In this document: one piece after another, positions 17,025-25,756 of the stretch
Numbering within the stretch: position 1 is the first letter of the stretch
How the letters are laid out: every line of letters starts with the position of its first letter
Source: Sulfuritalea sp.
GTDB lineage: Bacteria > Pseudomonadota > Gammaproteobacteria > Burkholderiales > Rhodocyclaceae
Direction: 5' to 3'
Assembly: GCF_017302275.1 (NCBI RefSeq)
Contig: NZ_JAFLDR010000036.1
Coordinates: 1 to 44,560 of the forward strand
Length of the DNA: 44,560 nucleotides
Made by a program: the position numbers and the translations under genes
The notes under the pieces: generated by a model
What the model saw: only the letters and a program-made list of their open reading frames with translations
Told to the model about the DNA's origin: nothing
Databases searched by the model: none

Positions 17025-17071
17025 GATACAGTTAATATACTTTTTGATGATATTTCTGTATCTGTTATAGT
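17025..17071 (+). promoter_or_regulatory. Promoter of the synthetase-thioesterase operon with GATACA half-sites
   Basis: TTGATG (17044-17049), a 16-bp spacer and TATAGT (17066-17071) form a good promoter. GATACAG (17025-17031) and its inverse CTGTATC (17056-17062) flank the -35 box, 31 bp apart centre to centre. The half-site sequence and spacing match the pair in the fdhD/paaX gap, so the same repressor probably acts here. Confidence 0.65.
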
Positions 17072-17122
17072 AGCGCACCGACAGGGTGTGAACCGCCCTG
17101 CGCAATCCAGGGAGCAACCACC

Positions 17123-19222
17123 ATGGCAAGCCCAGCAAGCGCCACATCGAGCCGCCCGTCGGCCATCGCCGAAATACGCAACCGCATCCGCAGCGCTGCC
17201 GCAAACGGGCATACGGCGCTCGACCGGGGCGACCTCGCAGACCTGCTGGCAGCCATCGGCGCCAGCTTTGCCCCGAGTGCCGCGCCAATTGCCGCCGGCG
17301 AATTGCGCATCAGCCTGGACAACACGCGCGAGTTCGGCATCGTGATCAGCGCCGGCATCGGCGGCACCGACGCCGAACTCGACGAAGGCAACTTCCGCAA
17401 GGATCGCGCCTCGGTGTACGCGGTCGCCGAGCTGACCGACGCCGCCGACTTCCTCGCCCTGTTTCGCCGCAGCATCGCCTACCAGCGCCTCGTCGCCGCC
17501 TCGAAGCGCACTGGCGGCGTGACGCCCGACGCCGCGCTGACGAGTTGCTTCGAAGGCATGCTGGCACTCGCGCGGGGGCTGTCGCCGGGCAATCCGGAGT
17601 CGACGGTCGTGCTGCAAAGCCTCGAACTCAACCCGGCAACCGTCGGCACCGACATCAGTGTCGGTTCCGCCAGATGCGAGTTCTCGACGGCCGCGCCGGG
17701 CCGCCTGCCACGGCCGATAGCCAAGATCGAGAAGCTGATCCATCCCAAGTCGATCGGCATCATCGGCGTCTCTTCGACCAACATGAACTTCGGCCGCATC
17801 ATCCTCAAGAACCTGATGGGCAGCGGCTACAGCAAGGAACGGATGTGCATCATCCGCCCCGGCGAAGCCGAGATCGACGGGGTCAGATGCGTGGAAAGCC
17901 TGAAGGCGCTCGACCACAAGCTCGACCTCCTGATCGTCGCCGTGGCGGCCAGCGCCGTCTACGACCTCGTCGATGAGATCATCGCCACGGATTCGGTCGA
18001 ATCGGTCATGCTGATCCCCGGCAGCCTGGGGGAAACCCGGGCCAGCCGCGAACCCGCAGCCGCCCTGGCCGGGCGCATAAATGCGGCCCACGCCAATCCC
18101 GGCGGCGGCCCGGTATTCCTCGGCGCCAACTGCCTCGGGGTCGTCTCCCACCCCGGCTCCTACGATTCCTGGTTCATCCCGCTGGAGCGCCTGCCCAAGC
18201 CGAAGAAGAAGGCGGAGCGCAATTCGGTGATGCTGAGCCAGAGTGGCGCCTTCATGATCACACGCATCAGCCAGAACCCCTGGCTCGACCCGCGCTACAT
18301 GCTGGCCTTGGGCAACCAGACCGACTTGACCCACGGCGACATGCTGGCCTGGTTCGCCGAATTGCCCGAGATCGAAACCATCGGCATCTACATCGAGGGC
18401 TTCAAGGACCTCGACGGCCTGGATTTCGCCCGCGCGGTGCGCAAGGCGGTGGCCAAGGGCAAGGACGTGGTGGTCTATAAGTCCGGCAAGACCGCGCCCG
18501 GCATGGGCGGCGTGATGGGCCATACGGCGTCGATCGCCGGTGGCCCGGTGCTGTTCGACTCCGTGGTGCGCCACGCCGGTGCCATCGTCGCCGACGATTT
18601 CAACGCTTTCGACGACCTGTTCTACCTCGCCGGCGCACTTCACGGCAAGAAGATAGGCGGACGACGCCTGGGCGCCATCAGCGGCGCCGGCTTCGAAGCC
18701 GTGGGCATGGCCGACTCCATCGAATCTGAGACCTTCGCCATGGAGATGGGCGCGCTGGAAGCCGCCACGGTGAAGCAACTCGAGGACATCCTCAAGGCCA
18801 AGAAGCTGGATGCCCTGGTCGAAGTGCGCAATCCCATCGACATAAATCCAGGCGCCGACGACGAGGCCCACCTGCAGATCGTCGAGGCCTTCTTGCAGGA
18901 CCCAAACATCGACGCGGTAGTGGTCGGCCTCGACCCCACGGCCCCCTCGGTGCGCGCACTCGAATCGAGCAAGCTGCGCCCGGGGTTCGACCTCACCGAC
19001 CCGAAGAGCACGGCGCACCTGATGCCACCGCTGGTCGAGCGCAACGAGAAGCCGGTCATCGGCATCGTTGATGGCGGCAGCCTCTACGATGCCATGAGCG
19101 CGCGCCTGATGGACCAGGGCGTCTGCGTTTTCCGCAACTGCGCGCGCGGCACGAAGGCGCTGGTGCGCTACGTCGAGGCCCGCCTCAATGCCGACGCGAT
19201 TCGCCGGCGCCGGTCGAACTGA
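17123..19222 (+). CDS. NDP-forming acyl-CoA synthetase-like protein with partial ATP-grasp domain
   Basis: The 699-residue protein follows paaX and a GGGAGCAACCACC site. Residues about 60-190 look like the C-terminal lobe of an ATP-grasp beta subunit (EFGIVISAGIGG at 70-81, SLELNP at 166-171). Residues 205-330 are a CoA-binding Rossmann domain (HPKSIGIIGVSS) and 365-699 the two ligase domains, with H467 in GHTAS as the probable phosphohistidine. The N-terminal ATP-grasp half, which in ADP-forming acetyl-CoA synthetases carries a second essential histidine (HKSD-GGV motif), is not visible in the short N-terminus. It could be a CoA ligase acting in reverse with energy conservation, or a degenerate acyl-CoA-binding enzyme. 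Context suggests a phenylacetate-pathway thioester. Confidence 0.75.
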   Translation: MASPASATSSRPSAIAEIRNRIRSAAANGHTALDRGDLADLLAAIGASFAPSAAPIAAGELRISLDNTREFGIVISAGIGGTDAELDEGNFRKDRASVYAVAELTDAADFLALFRRSIAYQRLVAASKRTGGVTPDAALTSCFEGMLALARGLSPGNPESTVVLQSLELNPATVGTDISVGSARCEFSTAAPGRLPRPIAKIEKLIHPKSIGIIGVSSTNMNFGRIILKNLMGSGYSKERMCIIRPGEAEIDGVRCVESLKALDHKLDLLIVAVAASAVYDLVDEIIATDSVESVMLIPGSLGETRASREPAAALAGRINAAHANPGGGPVFLGANCLGVVSHPGSYDSWFIPLERLPKPKKKAERNSVMLSQSGAFMITRISQNPWLDPRYMLALGNQTDLTHGDMLAWFAELPEIETIGIYIEGFKDLDGLDFARAVRKAVAKGKDVVVYKSGKTAPGMGGVMGHTASIAGGPVLFDSVVRHAGAIVADDFNAFDDLFYLAGALHGKKIGGRRLGAISGAGFEAVGMADSIESETFAMEMGALEAATVKQLEDILKAKKLDALVEVRNPIDINPGADDEAHLQIVEAFLQDPNIDAVVVGLDPTAPSVRALESSKLRPGFDLTDPKSTAHLMPPLVERNEKPVIGIVDGGSLYDAMSARLMDQGVCVFRNCARGTKALVRYVEARLNADAIRRRRSN

Positions 19223-19248
19223 AACCAACACACCAAGGAGGAAACACC

Positions 19249-19650
19249 ATGAGCGACACCCTCAAGCCCGGCCTCAGCACAACCCGCCGCGTCGACGTCG
19301 ACCGCGATCGCACCATCAGCTTCATGGGCGACGACTGCCGCGTGTATTCGACGCCCAACCTGCTCTACGACATCGAGATGGCCTGCCGCGACCTGCTGCT
19401 GGCGAACATCGAGGCAGGCAAGGATTCGGTCGGCACCCGCGTCGAGCTCGACCACGTCGGCGCCACGCTGATGGGTATGTGGGTGGAAATCACCGTGACC
19501 CTGGAGGAAGTCAATGGCGGCGCAGTCTCCTTCAGCTTCACCGCGCGCGACGCGGTCGAAGAAGTCGCCCGTGGCAAGCACAACCGTTTCATCGTCGGTA
19601 TCGAGAAGACGGCGCAGCGCCTGCAGGCCAAGCGCGCCAAGGCCGGCTGA
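19249..19650 (+). CDS. FlK-type hot-dog thioesterase
   Basis: The 133-residue protein follows an ideal AAGGAGGAAACACC site 26 bp after the synthetase-like gene. The fold and motifs match the fluoroacetyl-CoA thioesterase (FlK) family: T35 in YSTPNLL, E43 in DIEMACRD and H69 in LDHVGAT. The spacing T-8-E-26-H equals that of the FlK triad Thr42, Glu50, His76, so the active site looks complete. Paired with a CoA-synthetase-like gene under a PaaX-type promoter, it probably hydrolyses an aryl-acyl-CoA of this pathway, such as phenylglyoxylyl-CoA or excess phenylacetyl-CoA. The substrate is inferred. Confidence 0.8.
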   Translation: MSDTLKPGLSTTRRVDVDRDRTISFMGDDCRVYSTPNLLYDIEMACRDLLLANIEAGKDSVGTRVELDHVGATLMGMWVEITVTLEEVNGGAVSFSFTARDAVEEVARGKHNRFIVGIEKTAQRLQAKRAKAG

Positions 19651-19660
19651 GCGGTACTCG

Positions 19661-19684
19661 GAAAGTCGGCGCCGACGCCACGGC
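19661..19684 (+). repeat. 24-bp dispersed motif, copy 2
   Basis: GAAAGTCGGCGCCGACGCCA followed by CGGC, in the 38-bp gap between convergent genes. The flanks GCGGTACTCG and CCGCTACTCG form an imperfect direct repeat. The palindromic GTCGGCGCCGAC can also fold as a hairpin between the two stop codons. Confidence 0.65.
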
Positions 19685-19688
19685 GCCG

Positions 19689-20216
19689 CTACTCGTCGAC
19701 CACGTCCGAAAGATTGAGGACGTCGGTGAAGCCGAAGCGGCGGAAGTCGCGCACGCGCATCGGATAGAGGATGCCGTCGAGGTGGTCGCATTCGTGTTGC
19801 ACCACCCGCGCGTGAAAGCCCTCGACGCGGCGCTCGAAGCGGCGCCCGCTTTCGTCGTGGCCGGCGTAGTAGAGCCGCTTCCAGCGCGGCACCCAGCCGC
19901 GCAGGCCGGGCACGGAAAGGCAGCCTTCCCAGCCCTCCTCTTCCTCTTCGCCGAAGGGCGTCAGCTCGGGATTGATCAGCACGGTTTCCGGTACCAGCGG
20001 CGCCTCCGGATAGCGCGGATTGGCGAAGCCGCCGAAGATCACCACGCGCAGGTCGACGCCGATCTGCGGAGCGGCGAGTCCGGCGCCCTGGAGGTGGGCC
20101 ATGGTATCGCGCATGTCGTGCAGCAGTTCGGCCAGTTGCGGCGTGGCGAAGGCCGCCACCGGCTGCGCCACGCGTAGCAGTCGCGGATCGCCCATGCGCA
20201 GAACCTCGCGAATCAT
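19689..20216 (-). CDS. def: Peptide deformylase
   Basis: The 175-residue protein has the three deformylase motifs: [18 protein letters not shown] with the metal-binding cysteine, and QHECDHLDG with the two metal-binding histidines. It removes the formyl group from nascent proteins and binds a divalent metal, usually iron. An insertion of acidic residues (GEEEEEGW) precedes the second motif, as in other proteobacterial paralogues. The start at 20216 lies 7 bp from the stop of the phosphorylase gene upstream on the same strand, so the two are probably co-transcribed. Whether this is the main deformylase or a paralogue cannot be told from this window. Confidence 0.92.
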   Translation of the reverse strand: MIREVLRMGDPRLLRVAQPVAAFATPQLAELLHDMRDTMAHLQGAGLAAPQIGVDLRVVIFGGFANPRYPEAPLVPETVLINPELTPFGEEEEEGWEGCLSVPGLRGWVPRWKRLYYAGHDESGRRFERRVEGFHARVVQHECDHLDGILYPMRVRDFRRFGFTDVLNLSDVVDE

Positions 20217-20223
20217 GGCGTGC

Positions 20224-20961
20224 TCATGCCTCGCACAGCCCTTCGATGATGCGTCGCACGCGCGCCATGGCCTCCTGCAGCACGGCTTCGAGGCTTTCGA
20301 AGCGGATGCCGTGCAGGGAGTCGGCGCGGCCGGCGGCCCAGTTCGCCACCACGCAGAGCGCGGCGTAGGGCAATTCCAGCTCGCGCGCCAGGCCAGCCTC
20401 CGGCATGCCGGTCATGCCGACGATGTCGGCGCCGTCGCCTTGCATCCGGTTGATTTCGGCGGCGGTCTCCAGGCGCGGCCCCTGCGTCGTCGCATACACG
20501 GCGCCGTCGGTCACCGGCTCGCCGACCCGTGCGGCGACATCGAGCAGCATCCGTCGCACATCGGCATCGTAGGGCTCGGTGAAATCGACATGTACCACCG
20601 GGCCATCGCCGCCTGACTGGAAGGTCATTTCGCGGCCCCAGGTGTAGTCGATGATCTGGTGCGGCACCACCAGCACGCCCGGGCCAAGGTCGGCGCGGAT
20701 ACCGCCGACCGACGCTACCGAAACAACCTGCGTCACGCCCGAGCTTTCCAGGGCATGGATGTTGGCGCGGTAATTCACCAGGTGCGGAGGGATCGTGTGG
20801 CCGTAGCCGTGGCGGGCGATGAACGCCACTTCCCGGCAACCGATGCGGCCGAAGGTGAGCGGGCCGGATGGCTCGCCGTAGGGAGTACGCACGACTTCAC
20901 GGTGTGACACGTCGAGATTGGCGAGTTGGGTCAAGCCGCTGCCACCGATGATGCCGAGCAT
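20224..20961 (-). CDS. S-methyl-5'-thioinosine phosphorylase-like purine phosphorylase
   Basis: The 245-residue protein belongs to the MTAP/PNP family. IGGSGLTQL near the start, [20 protein letters not shown], the GREMTF segment and the [15 protein letters not shown] and VGMTGMPEA blocks place it closest to the MTI phosphorylases known from Pseudomonas. These cleave S-methyl-5'-thioinosine with phosphate in methylthioadenosine salvage. An adenosine-specific variant cannot be excluded without alignment of the base-binding residues. The start at 20961 follows CAGGGGATTTTT; an upstream in-frame extension would overlap the typA promoter region. It is divergent from typA and upstream of def. Confidence 0.85.
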   Translation of the reverse strand: MLGIIGGSGLTQLANLDVSHREVVRTPYGEPSGPLTFGRIGCREVAFIARHGYGHTIPPHLVNYRANIHALESSGVTQVVSVASVGGIRADLGPGVLVVPHQIIDYTWGREMTFQSGGDGPVVHVDFTEPYDADVRRMLLDVAARVGEPVTDGAVYATTQGPRLETAAEINRMQGDGADIVGMTGMPEAGLARELELPYAALCVVANWAAGRADSLHGIRFESLEAVLQEAMARVRRIIEGLCEA

Positions 20962-21005
20962 AAAAATCCCCTGAAAATTCAAACGGAACGGATGCGGCTG
21001 CGTGC

Positions 21006-21046
21006 TAGAATAGCAGGCTTTTTTTCCGCATTGCAACGCGTTGCAA
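21006..21046 (+). promoter_or_regulatory. typA leader: -10 box and 16-bp palindrome
   Basis: TAGAAT at 21006-21011 is a good -10 box in GTGCTAGAATAGC; no convincing -35 box was found. At 21031-21046, TTGCAACG is followed directly by CGTTGCAA, a perfect 16-bp palindrome in the leader, 16 bp before the typA start. It could be an operator or an mRNA hairpin near the ribosome binding site. Confidence 0.5.
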
Positions 21047-21062
21047 CAACGCCAAGGCCCCT

Positions 21063-22883
21063 ATGTCCCGCGCCCTCAGAAACATCGCCATTATCGCCCA
21101 CGTCGACCACGGCAAAACCACCCTGGTCGACCAACTTCTGCGTCAATCCGGCACCTTCGCCGCCCACCAGGCCGTCGCCGAACGGGTCATGGATTCCAAC
21201 GATCTCGAAAAGGAACGCGGGATCACGATTCTTTCCAAGAACTGCGCCATCGATTTCGAAGGCACCCACATCAACATCGTCGACACCCCCGGACACGCCG
21301 ACTTCGGCGGCGAGGTGGAGCGCGTGCTATCGATGGTCGACGGCGTGCTGCTGCTGGTCGATGCCGTCGAAGGCCCGATGCCGCAAACCCGCTTCGTGAC
21401 GCGCAAGGCCCTGGCGCTGGGCCTCAAGCCCATCGTCGTGGTAAACAAGATCGACCGCCCCGGCGCCCGCCCCGACTGGGTCATCAGCCACACCTTCGAC
21501 CTGTTCGACAAGCTCGGCGCGACCGAGGCACAGCTCGATTTTCCGGTGGTCTTCGCCTCGGCACTGAACGGTTTCGCCATGCTCGACGCGACCAAGCCAG
21601 GCACCGACATGCGCCCGCTCTACGAGGCCATCATCCAGCACACGCCGCAGCCTGCCGTCGATGTCGAGCAGCCGCTGCAACTGCAGATCTGTTCGCTGGA
21701 CTACAACAGCTATGTCGGCCGCATCGGTATCGGCCGCATCCAGCAGGGCCGCATGAAGGCCGGCCAGGAAGTCGCGGTGATGTACGGCGACGAAAACCGG
21801 GGCAAGGCCAAGATCGGCCAGATCATGATGTTCACCGGCCTCGAGCGCGAACAGGCGACCGAAGCCGAAGCCGGCGACATCGTGCTGGTCACCGGTATCG
21901 AACAGGTCGGCATCGGCGTCACGGTCTGCGACCTTGCGGCGCCCGCCGGACTGCCGCCGCTGGTGGTGGACGAACCGACGCTGACCATGAACTTCCAGGT
22001 CAATACCTCTCCGCTGGCCGGCAAGGAAGGCAAGTACGTCACCAGCCGCCAGATTCGCGAGCGCCTGCAGAAGGAACTGCTGGCCAACGTCGCCCTGCGT
22101 GTCGAGGACACCGAGGATGCCGATGTATTCCTGGTGTCCGGTCGCGGCGAACTGCACCTCACGATCCTGCTCGAAACCATGCGCCGTGAAGGCTACGAAC
22201 TGGCCGTGTCGCGGCCGCGCGTGCTATTCAAGGACATCAACGGCGAGAAGTGCGAACCCTACGAACTGCTGACGGTGGACATCGAAAACGACCACCAGGG
22301 CGGCGTCATGGAAGAACTGGGCCGCCGCCGTGGCGAACTGCTCAACATGGAATCCGACGGCAAGGGCCGCGTCCGCCTCGAATACCGCATTCCCGCCCGC
22401 GGCCTGATCGGCTTCCAGGGCGAATTCCTCACCGCCACGCGCGGCACCGGCATGGCCAGCCACATTTTCGATGACTACGGCCCGATGGCCGGCGTCATGG
22501 CCGAGCGCCGCAACGGTGTGCTGATCTCGCAGGACAACGGCGCCGCCGTGGCCTACGCCCTGTGGAAGCTGCAGGATCGCGGCCGAATGTTCGTCAGCCC
22601 GGGCGATCCGCTTTACGAGGGCATCATCATCGGTGTGCACAGCCGCGACAACGACCTCGTGGTCAATCCGATCAAGGGCAAGCAGCTGACCAACGTGCGC
22701 GCCTCGGGCACCGACGAAGCCGTGCGCCTGGTGCCGCCGATCCTGATGACTCTCGAGTCCGCCGTCGAATTCATCGCCGACGACGAACTGGTCGAGATCA
22801 CGCCGAAGTCGATCCGCCTGCGCAAGCGCTTCCTCAAGGAGCACGAGCGCAAGCGCGCCAACCGCGAAGAGCCCGCCGCCTGA
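21063..22883 (+). CDS. typA: Ribosome-associated translational GTPase TypA/BipA
   Basis: The 606-residue protein has the full length and order of TypA/BipA. The GTPase domain shows [12 protein letters not shown] (P-loop), [10 protein letters not shown] (switch I), [15 protein letters not shown] and NKIDRPGA. An EF-Tu-like beta-barrel, EF-G-like domains and the BipA-specific C-terminal domain follow ([39 protein letters not shown]). It binds the ribosome and supports 50S assembly and stress adaptation. The start follows AAGGCCCCT. It is a single-gene transcript with a hairpin terminator at its 3' end. Confidence 0.95.
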   Translation: MSRALRNIAIIAHVDHGKTTLVDQLLRQSGTFAAHQAVAERVMDSNDLEKERGITILSKNCAIDFEGTHINIVDTPGHADFGGEVERVLSMVDGVLLLVDAVEGPMPQTRFVTRKALALGLKPIVVVNKIDRPGARPDWVISHTFDLFDKLGATEAQLDFPVVFASALNGFAMLDATKPGTDMRPLYEAIIQHTPQPAVDVEQPLQLQICSLDYNSYVGRIGIGRIQQGRMKAGQEVAVMYGDENRGKAKIGQIMMFTGLEREQATEAEAGDIVLVTGIEQVGIGVTVCDLAAPAGLPPLVVDEPTLTMNFQVNTSPLAGKEGKYVTSRQIRERLQKELLANVALRVEDTEDADVFLVSGRGELHLTILLETMRREGYELAVSRPRVLFKDINGEKCEPYELLTVDIENDHQGGVMEELGRRRGELLNMESDGKGRVRLEYRIPARGLIGFQGEFLTATRGTGMASHIFDDYGPMAGVMAERRNGVLISQDNGAAVAYALWKLQDRGRMFVSPGDPLYEGIIIGVHSRDNDLVVNPIKGKQLTNVRASGTDEAVRLVPPILMTLESAVEFIADDELVEITPKSIRLRKRFLKEHERKRANREEPAA

Positions 22884-22906
22884 GAAAGCCGGTCTTTCAA
22901 GAATGA

Positions 22907-22935
22907 ACGGGAGCCGCGGCTCCCGTTTGTTTTTT
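22907..22935 (+). terminator. Intrinsic terminator of typA
   Basis: ACGGGAGCCG and CGGCTCCCGT form a perfect 20-bp palindrome (8-bp stem with a CGCG loop), followed by TTTGTTTTTT. It lies 24 bp after the typA stop. A close relative of this hairpin plus the 24-bp motif is found at 24167-24224. Confidence 0.85.
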
Positions 22936-22940
22936 GGCTC

Positions 22941-22964
22941 GAAAGTCGGCGCTGGCGACACGGC
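22941..22964 (+). repeat. 24-bp dispersed motif, copy 3
   Basis: GAAAGTCGGCGCTGGCGACA followed by CGGC, directly after the typA terminator and 15 bp before the stop codon of the OmpA-type gene. Confidence 0.7.
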
Positions 22965-22979
22965 ACTCACCCCGCCGGG

Positions 22980-24131
22980 TCAGGCAGCGCGCTCGATCTC
23001 GACCACGACGCGGCGATTGGGTGCAAGGCAATCGATGATGGCGCGCGTGCGCCGGCCGGGGCATTCCACAACGGGGAGCGTATCGCCGTGGCCGCTTGCC
23101 GAGATCAGCCCCGCGTCGACGCCGTGCGCAATCAGGGCCCGGCCGACCGCTTGCGCACGCGACTCGGCAAGCCGCCGATTGAACTCCGGACCACTGCGCG
23201 ACAGCCGGTCGGTGTGACCGCCGATGCGCACGGCGAGCAGCTTCGGCGTCGAGCGTATGCGTTGCGCGAGGTCGCGCAGCGACTCGCTGCGCGCCGCATT
23301 CAGCCGCGTCGCACCGAAGGGGAACAGGGTATCGGTAGGCAGAGGCACGATATCCACATGCGTCGCCGCGGATTTGGCGGCGGCGGTTTGTTCCGGATCC
23401 GGCGCGGGTGCCGGTGTCGTCACGGACTTGGGTGCCGGTGCTGGCGCTGGCGCGGCTGCAGGCACCGGCACCAGTCGCGGCACGCTGGGTTGCACCAGCT
23501 CGACTTCCGCCACGGCGAAACAGCGCCGGACCTCTTCACCGGCAGCGTCAAGCGACTGTTGCGCCCGGACTCCGATTTCCTCCGCCGCTTTCGGGTCGCC
23601 GATGTGGGCCTTGTGCCCGGCCCACACCAGCGCCACCTCGGCGCGCGCGAGCGGATCGACGGCACACGGAAAGCCGGCGCTGTTCTTGATCTGATCGACC
23701 GTTGCCCAGAGCTCGGGATTGACGGTGCTGCTGGCAACCACATGCAGGGTGCGCAAGGGTGGATTCCTGCCGCGATCCATGGCGCCAAGCAGGGCCATGG
23801 CCTGGTCAAGCGCGTCCTCGGCGGCGTCGCCGCCCGCCTCGGTGGACCCGACATCGACCGCGAAGTCGAGCCAGGCGTCGGCCTTGGCGAGGTGATAGCG
23901 TTTCGTCGCGGAAGCAGTGGCGCGCTGCGCGGCGATGCGAATGCGGGTGCGTGCAATGCGCTCGGCATCGACACCCGAGGCAATGCTGCGCACCCGTTCC
24001 GGCGGCGGCGGCCCGAACGGCGCCTTCGGCGGCTGCATGCATCCCGCGAGGAGCAAGGCCGCCAGCACGAAATTCCCCGGACGAAGCGCGTTCGCGGCAA
24101 GGTGGCGCGCTGTACCGACGCCGGACGGCAT
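22980..24131 (-). CDS. OmpA-family peptidoglycan-associated lipoprotein
   Basis: The protein of about 383 residues starts near 24131 and has a lipoprotein signal with lipobox LLAGC, so it is probably outer-membrane anchored. The middle region is helical and alanine-rich, then comes a proline/alanine linker (PVPAAAPAPAPAPK). The last 120 residues form an OmpA peptidoglycan-binding domain: LFPFGATRLNAARSESL, VRIGGHTDRLSRSG, NRRLAESRAQAVGRALIAHG. The start lacks a strong ribosome binding site and alternatives cannot be excluded. The gene is bracketed by two near-identical terminator-plus-motif repeats about 1.26 kb apart, which hints at a mobile or captured cassette. Confidence 0.75.
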   Translation of the reverse strand: MPSGVGTARHLAANALRPGNFVLAALLLAGCMQPPKAPFGPPPPERVRSIASGVDAERIARTRIRIAAQRATASATKRYHLAKADAWLDFAVDVGSTEAGGDAAEDALDQAMALLGAMDRGRNPPLRTLHVVASSTVNPELWATVDQIKNSAGFPCAVDPLARAEVALVWAGHKAHIGDPKAAEEIGVRAQQSLDAAGEEVRRCFAVAEVELVQPSVPRLVPVPAAAPAPAPAPKSVTTPAPAPDPEQTAAAKSAATHVDIVPLPTDTLFPFGATRLNAARSESLRDLAQRIRSTPKLLAVRIGGHTDRLSRSGPEFNRRLAESRAQAVGRALIAHGVDAGLISASGHGDTLPVVECPGRRTRAIIDCLAPNRRVVVEIERAA

Positions 24132-24166
24132 CGATGCACTTGCACCTGCATTTTCCGCGCACCCGG

Positions 24167-24194
24167 AAAAACGGGAGCCGAAGCTCCCGTTTTT
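24167..24194. terminator. Bidirectional terminator downstream of tpx
   Basis: AAAAACGGGAGC and GCTCCCGTTTTT pair as a perfect 12-bp stem with a CGAA loop, with A/T ends on both sides. On the minus strand it lies 43 bp after the tpx stop and separates tpx from the OmpA-type gene. Confidence 0.85.
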
Positions 24195-24200
24195 CAGCTC

Positions 24201-24224
24201 AAGAGTCGGCGCTGGCGCGACGGC
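24201..24224 (+). repeat. 24-bp dispersed motif, copy 4
   Basis: AAGAGTCGGCGCTGGCGCGA followed by CGGC, immediately beside the tpx terminator and 13 bp before the tpx stop codon. The surrounding 60 bp resemble those at 22907-22964. Confidence 0.65.
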
Positions 24225-24237
24225 GAACTTCACCCGG

Positions 24238-24741
24238 TCAACCGAGAGCCTTCAGCGCCGCCTCGTAATTCGGCTCGTTCGCGATTTCCGGGACCATCTC
24301 GGCATGGATTACCTTGTCGTTCTCGTCGACCACGACCACGGCGCGCACCGTCAGGCCGACCAACGGGCCCTCGGCGAAGGCGACGCCCCAGTCCTTCATG
24401 AACTCGGGATGGCGGAAGGTCGACAGATGGGAGACATTGGCCAGGCCTTCCATGTCGCAGAAGCGCTTGGCGGCAAACGGCAGGTCACCGGAAACGCAGA
24501 GCACGACGGTGTTCGCCAGCTTGCCGGCGGCTTCGTTGAACTTGCGGGTCGAGGTGGCACAGGTCGGCGTATCGATGCTCGGGTAGATATTGAAGACCTT
24601 GCGCTTGCCGGCAAAGTCCTTCAGCGACACTTCGGCAAGGGTGCCGCTGGTCAGCTTGAAATCGGGAGCCTTGGCTCCGGCAGCGGGAAGATCGCCTTCG
24701 ACGCGCAACGGTGTGCCGCGCAGGGTTACGGTTGTACTCAT
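24238..24741 (-). CDS. tpx: Thiol peroxidase Tpx
   Basis: The 167-residue atypical 2-Cys peroxiredoxin reduces hydroperoxides with thioredoxin. The peroxidatic cysteine is C61 in [10 protein letters not shown] and the resolving cysteine is C95 in AAKRFC, the same numbers as in E. coli Tpx. APDFKLTSG and a C-terminal [19 protein letters not shown] segment are typical. The start at 24741 has a modest site (AGGAGCTATCC). It lies 43 bp downstream of tatD on the same strand and may be read from that transcript or from a promoter in the short gap. Confidence 0.95.
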   Translation of the reverse strand: MSTTVTLRGTPLRVEGDLPAAGAKAPDFKLTSGTLAEVSLKDFAGKRKVFNIYPSIDTPTCATSTRKFNEAAGKLANTVVLCVSGDLPFAAKRFCDMEGLANVSHLSTFRHPEFMKDWGVAFAEGPLVGLTVRAVVVVDENDKVIHAEMVPEIANEPNYEAALKALG

Positions 24742-24784
24742 GGATAGCTCCTGTTCCGGGTTGGTAGTGGGGGTGAAAAAACGC

Positions 24785-25558
24785 CTAGTGTAGCCGCATC
24801 AGTCCGGGGAGGACCATCGTGGCGTTGCTGGTGGTGGCTTCGGCGATCGCTTCGACGGCGACGCCGCGCAAATCGGCCAGCGCGCGCGCGATGCGGGGCA
24901 ACTGGTCCGGCGCGTTGCGGGCGCCGGATAGCCACTCCGGCGGGATATCCGGCGCATCGGTTTCAAGCACGATCGCATCGAGCGGCAGGCTTGCGGCAAG
25001 TTCGCGTATGCGGCTGGCGCGCGGGAACGTCATGGCGCCGCCGAAGCCGAGCTTGAAGCCAAGCTTGATGAATTCATCAGCCTGCTGGCGGCTGCCGTTG
25101 AAGGCGTGTGCGATACCCCCGGCGACACGCCAGCGGCGCAAGGCCTTGAGTACGGGATCGATCGCCCGCCTCACGTGCAACAGGACCGGCAGGTCGCTGT
25201 CGCGGGCGATCTGCAACTGGGCGCTGAGATAGAAATCCTGCCGCGCATCGTCGCGCGGCTCGACGAACTGGTCGAGGCCGATTTCGCCGACGGCCACCGG
25301 TCGCTCGCGGCGGACGGTTTCGCGCAGGGTGTCGAGGTCTTCCTCGCGCGCGCGTTCGACATACATCGGATGGATGCCATAGGCCGCCGCGCACCCGGGA
25401 TAGTCCCGGCAGACGGACGCGACGGCGCCGAAATTGGCGCGTTCCACGGCAGGTACCACGATGCGGCCGACCCCGCCAAGCGCCGCCGCTGCCGCCACAT
25501 TCGCCCGATCGGGATCGAATTCCGCGGCGTCGAGATGGCAGTGCGTGTCGATCAGCAC
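24785..25558 (-). CDS. tatD: TatD-family metal-dependent DNase
   Basis: The 257-residue protein begins at a GTG codon with the metal-binding motif IDTHCHLD. Other expected elements are [25 protein letters not shown] and [12 protein letters not shown], which complete the two-metal TIM-barrel site of TatD nucleases. The family acts on DNA 3' ends, including in repair and degradation. The gene starts 3 bp after the iscX stop and therefore appears to be the distal member of the isc transcript, an association I have no functional explanation for. Confidence 0.9.
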   Translation of the reverse strand: MLIDTHCHLDAAEFDPDRANVAAAAALGGVGRIVVPAVERANFGAVASVCRDYPGCAAAYGIHPMYVERAREEDLDTLRETVRRERPVAVGEIGLDQFVEPRDDARQDFYLSAQLQIARDSDLPVLLHVRRAIDPVLKALRRWRVAGGIAHAFNGSRQQADEFIKLGFKLGFGGAMTFPRASRIRELAASLPLDAIVLETDAPDIPPEWLSGARNAPDQLPRIARALADLRGVAVEAIAEATTSNATMVLPGLMRLH

Positions 25559-25561
25559 GGC

Positions 25562-25756
25562 CTATTCCAGTTCGTCGATCCAGGCCTGCTGGATGGCTTC
25601 CAGCTTCTTCTCGCCGCAGTGGGTTTCGTTTTCCTCGAAACCCGGCAGCAGCATGACCCAGCGCATCAGGTCGACGAAGTTGATGCGTGTCGGATCGACA
25701 TCGGGGTGCGCTTCGGAAAGTTCGATGGCGATGTCGAGGCTGTCAGTCCACTTCAT
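25562..25756 (-). CDS. iscX: Fe-S assembly protein IscX
   Basis: The 64-residue protein begins [20 protein letters not shown] and contains DPTRINFVDLMRWV, both hallmarks of IscX. It is acidic and is thought to bind iron and IscS and so tune the rate of cluster assembly. The ATG overlaps the fdx stop by 4 bp. Its position directly after fdx is the usual end of the isc operon. Confidence 0.95.
   Translation of the reverse strand: MKWTDSLDIAIELSEAHPDVDPTRINFVDLMRWVMLLPGFEENETHCGEKKLEAIQQAWIDELE

Noticed and set aside
16946-19231. A 761-codon open frame antisense to the synthetase-like gene
   Set aside because: The plus-strand frame has clear CoA-binding and ligase motifs, good start signals and a promoter; the antisense frame has none.
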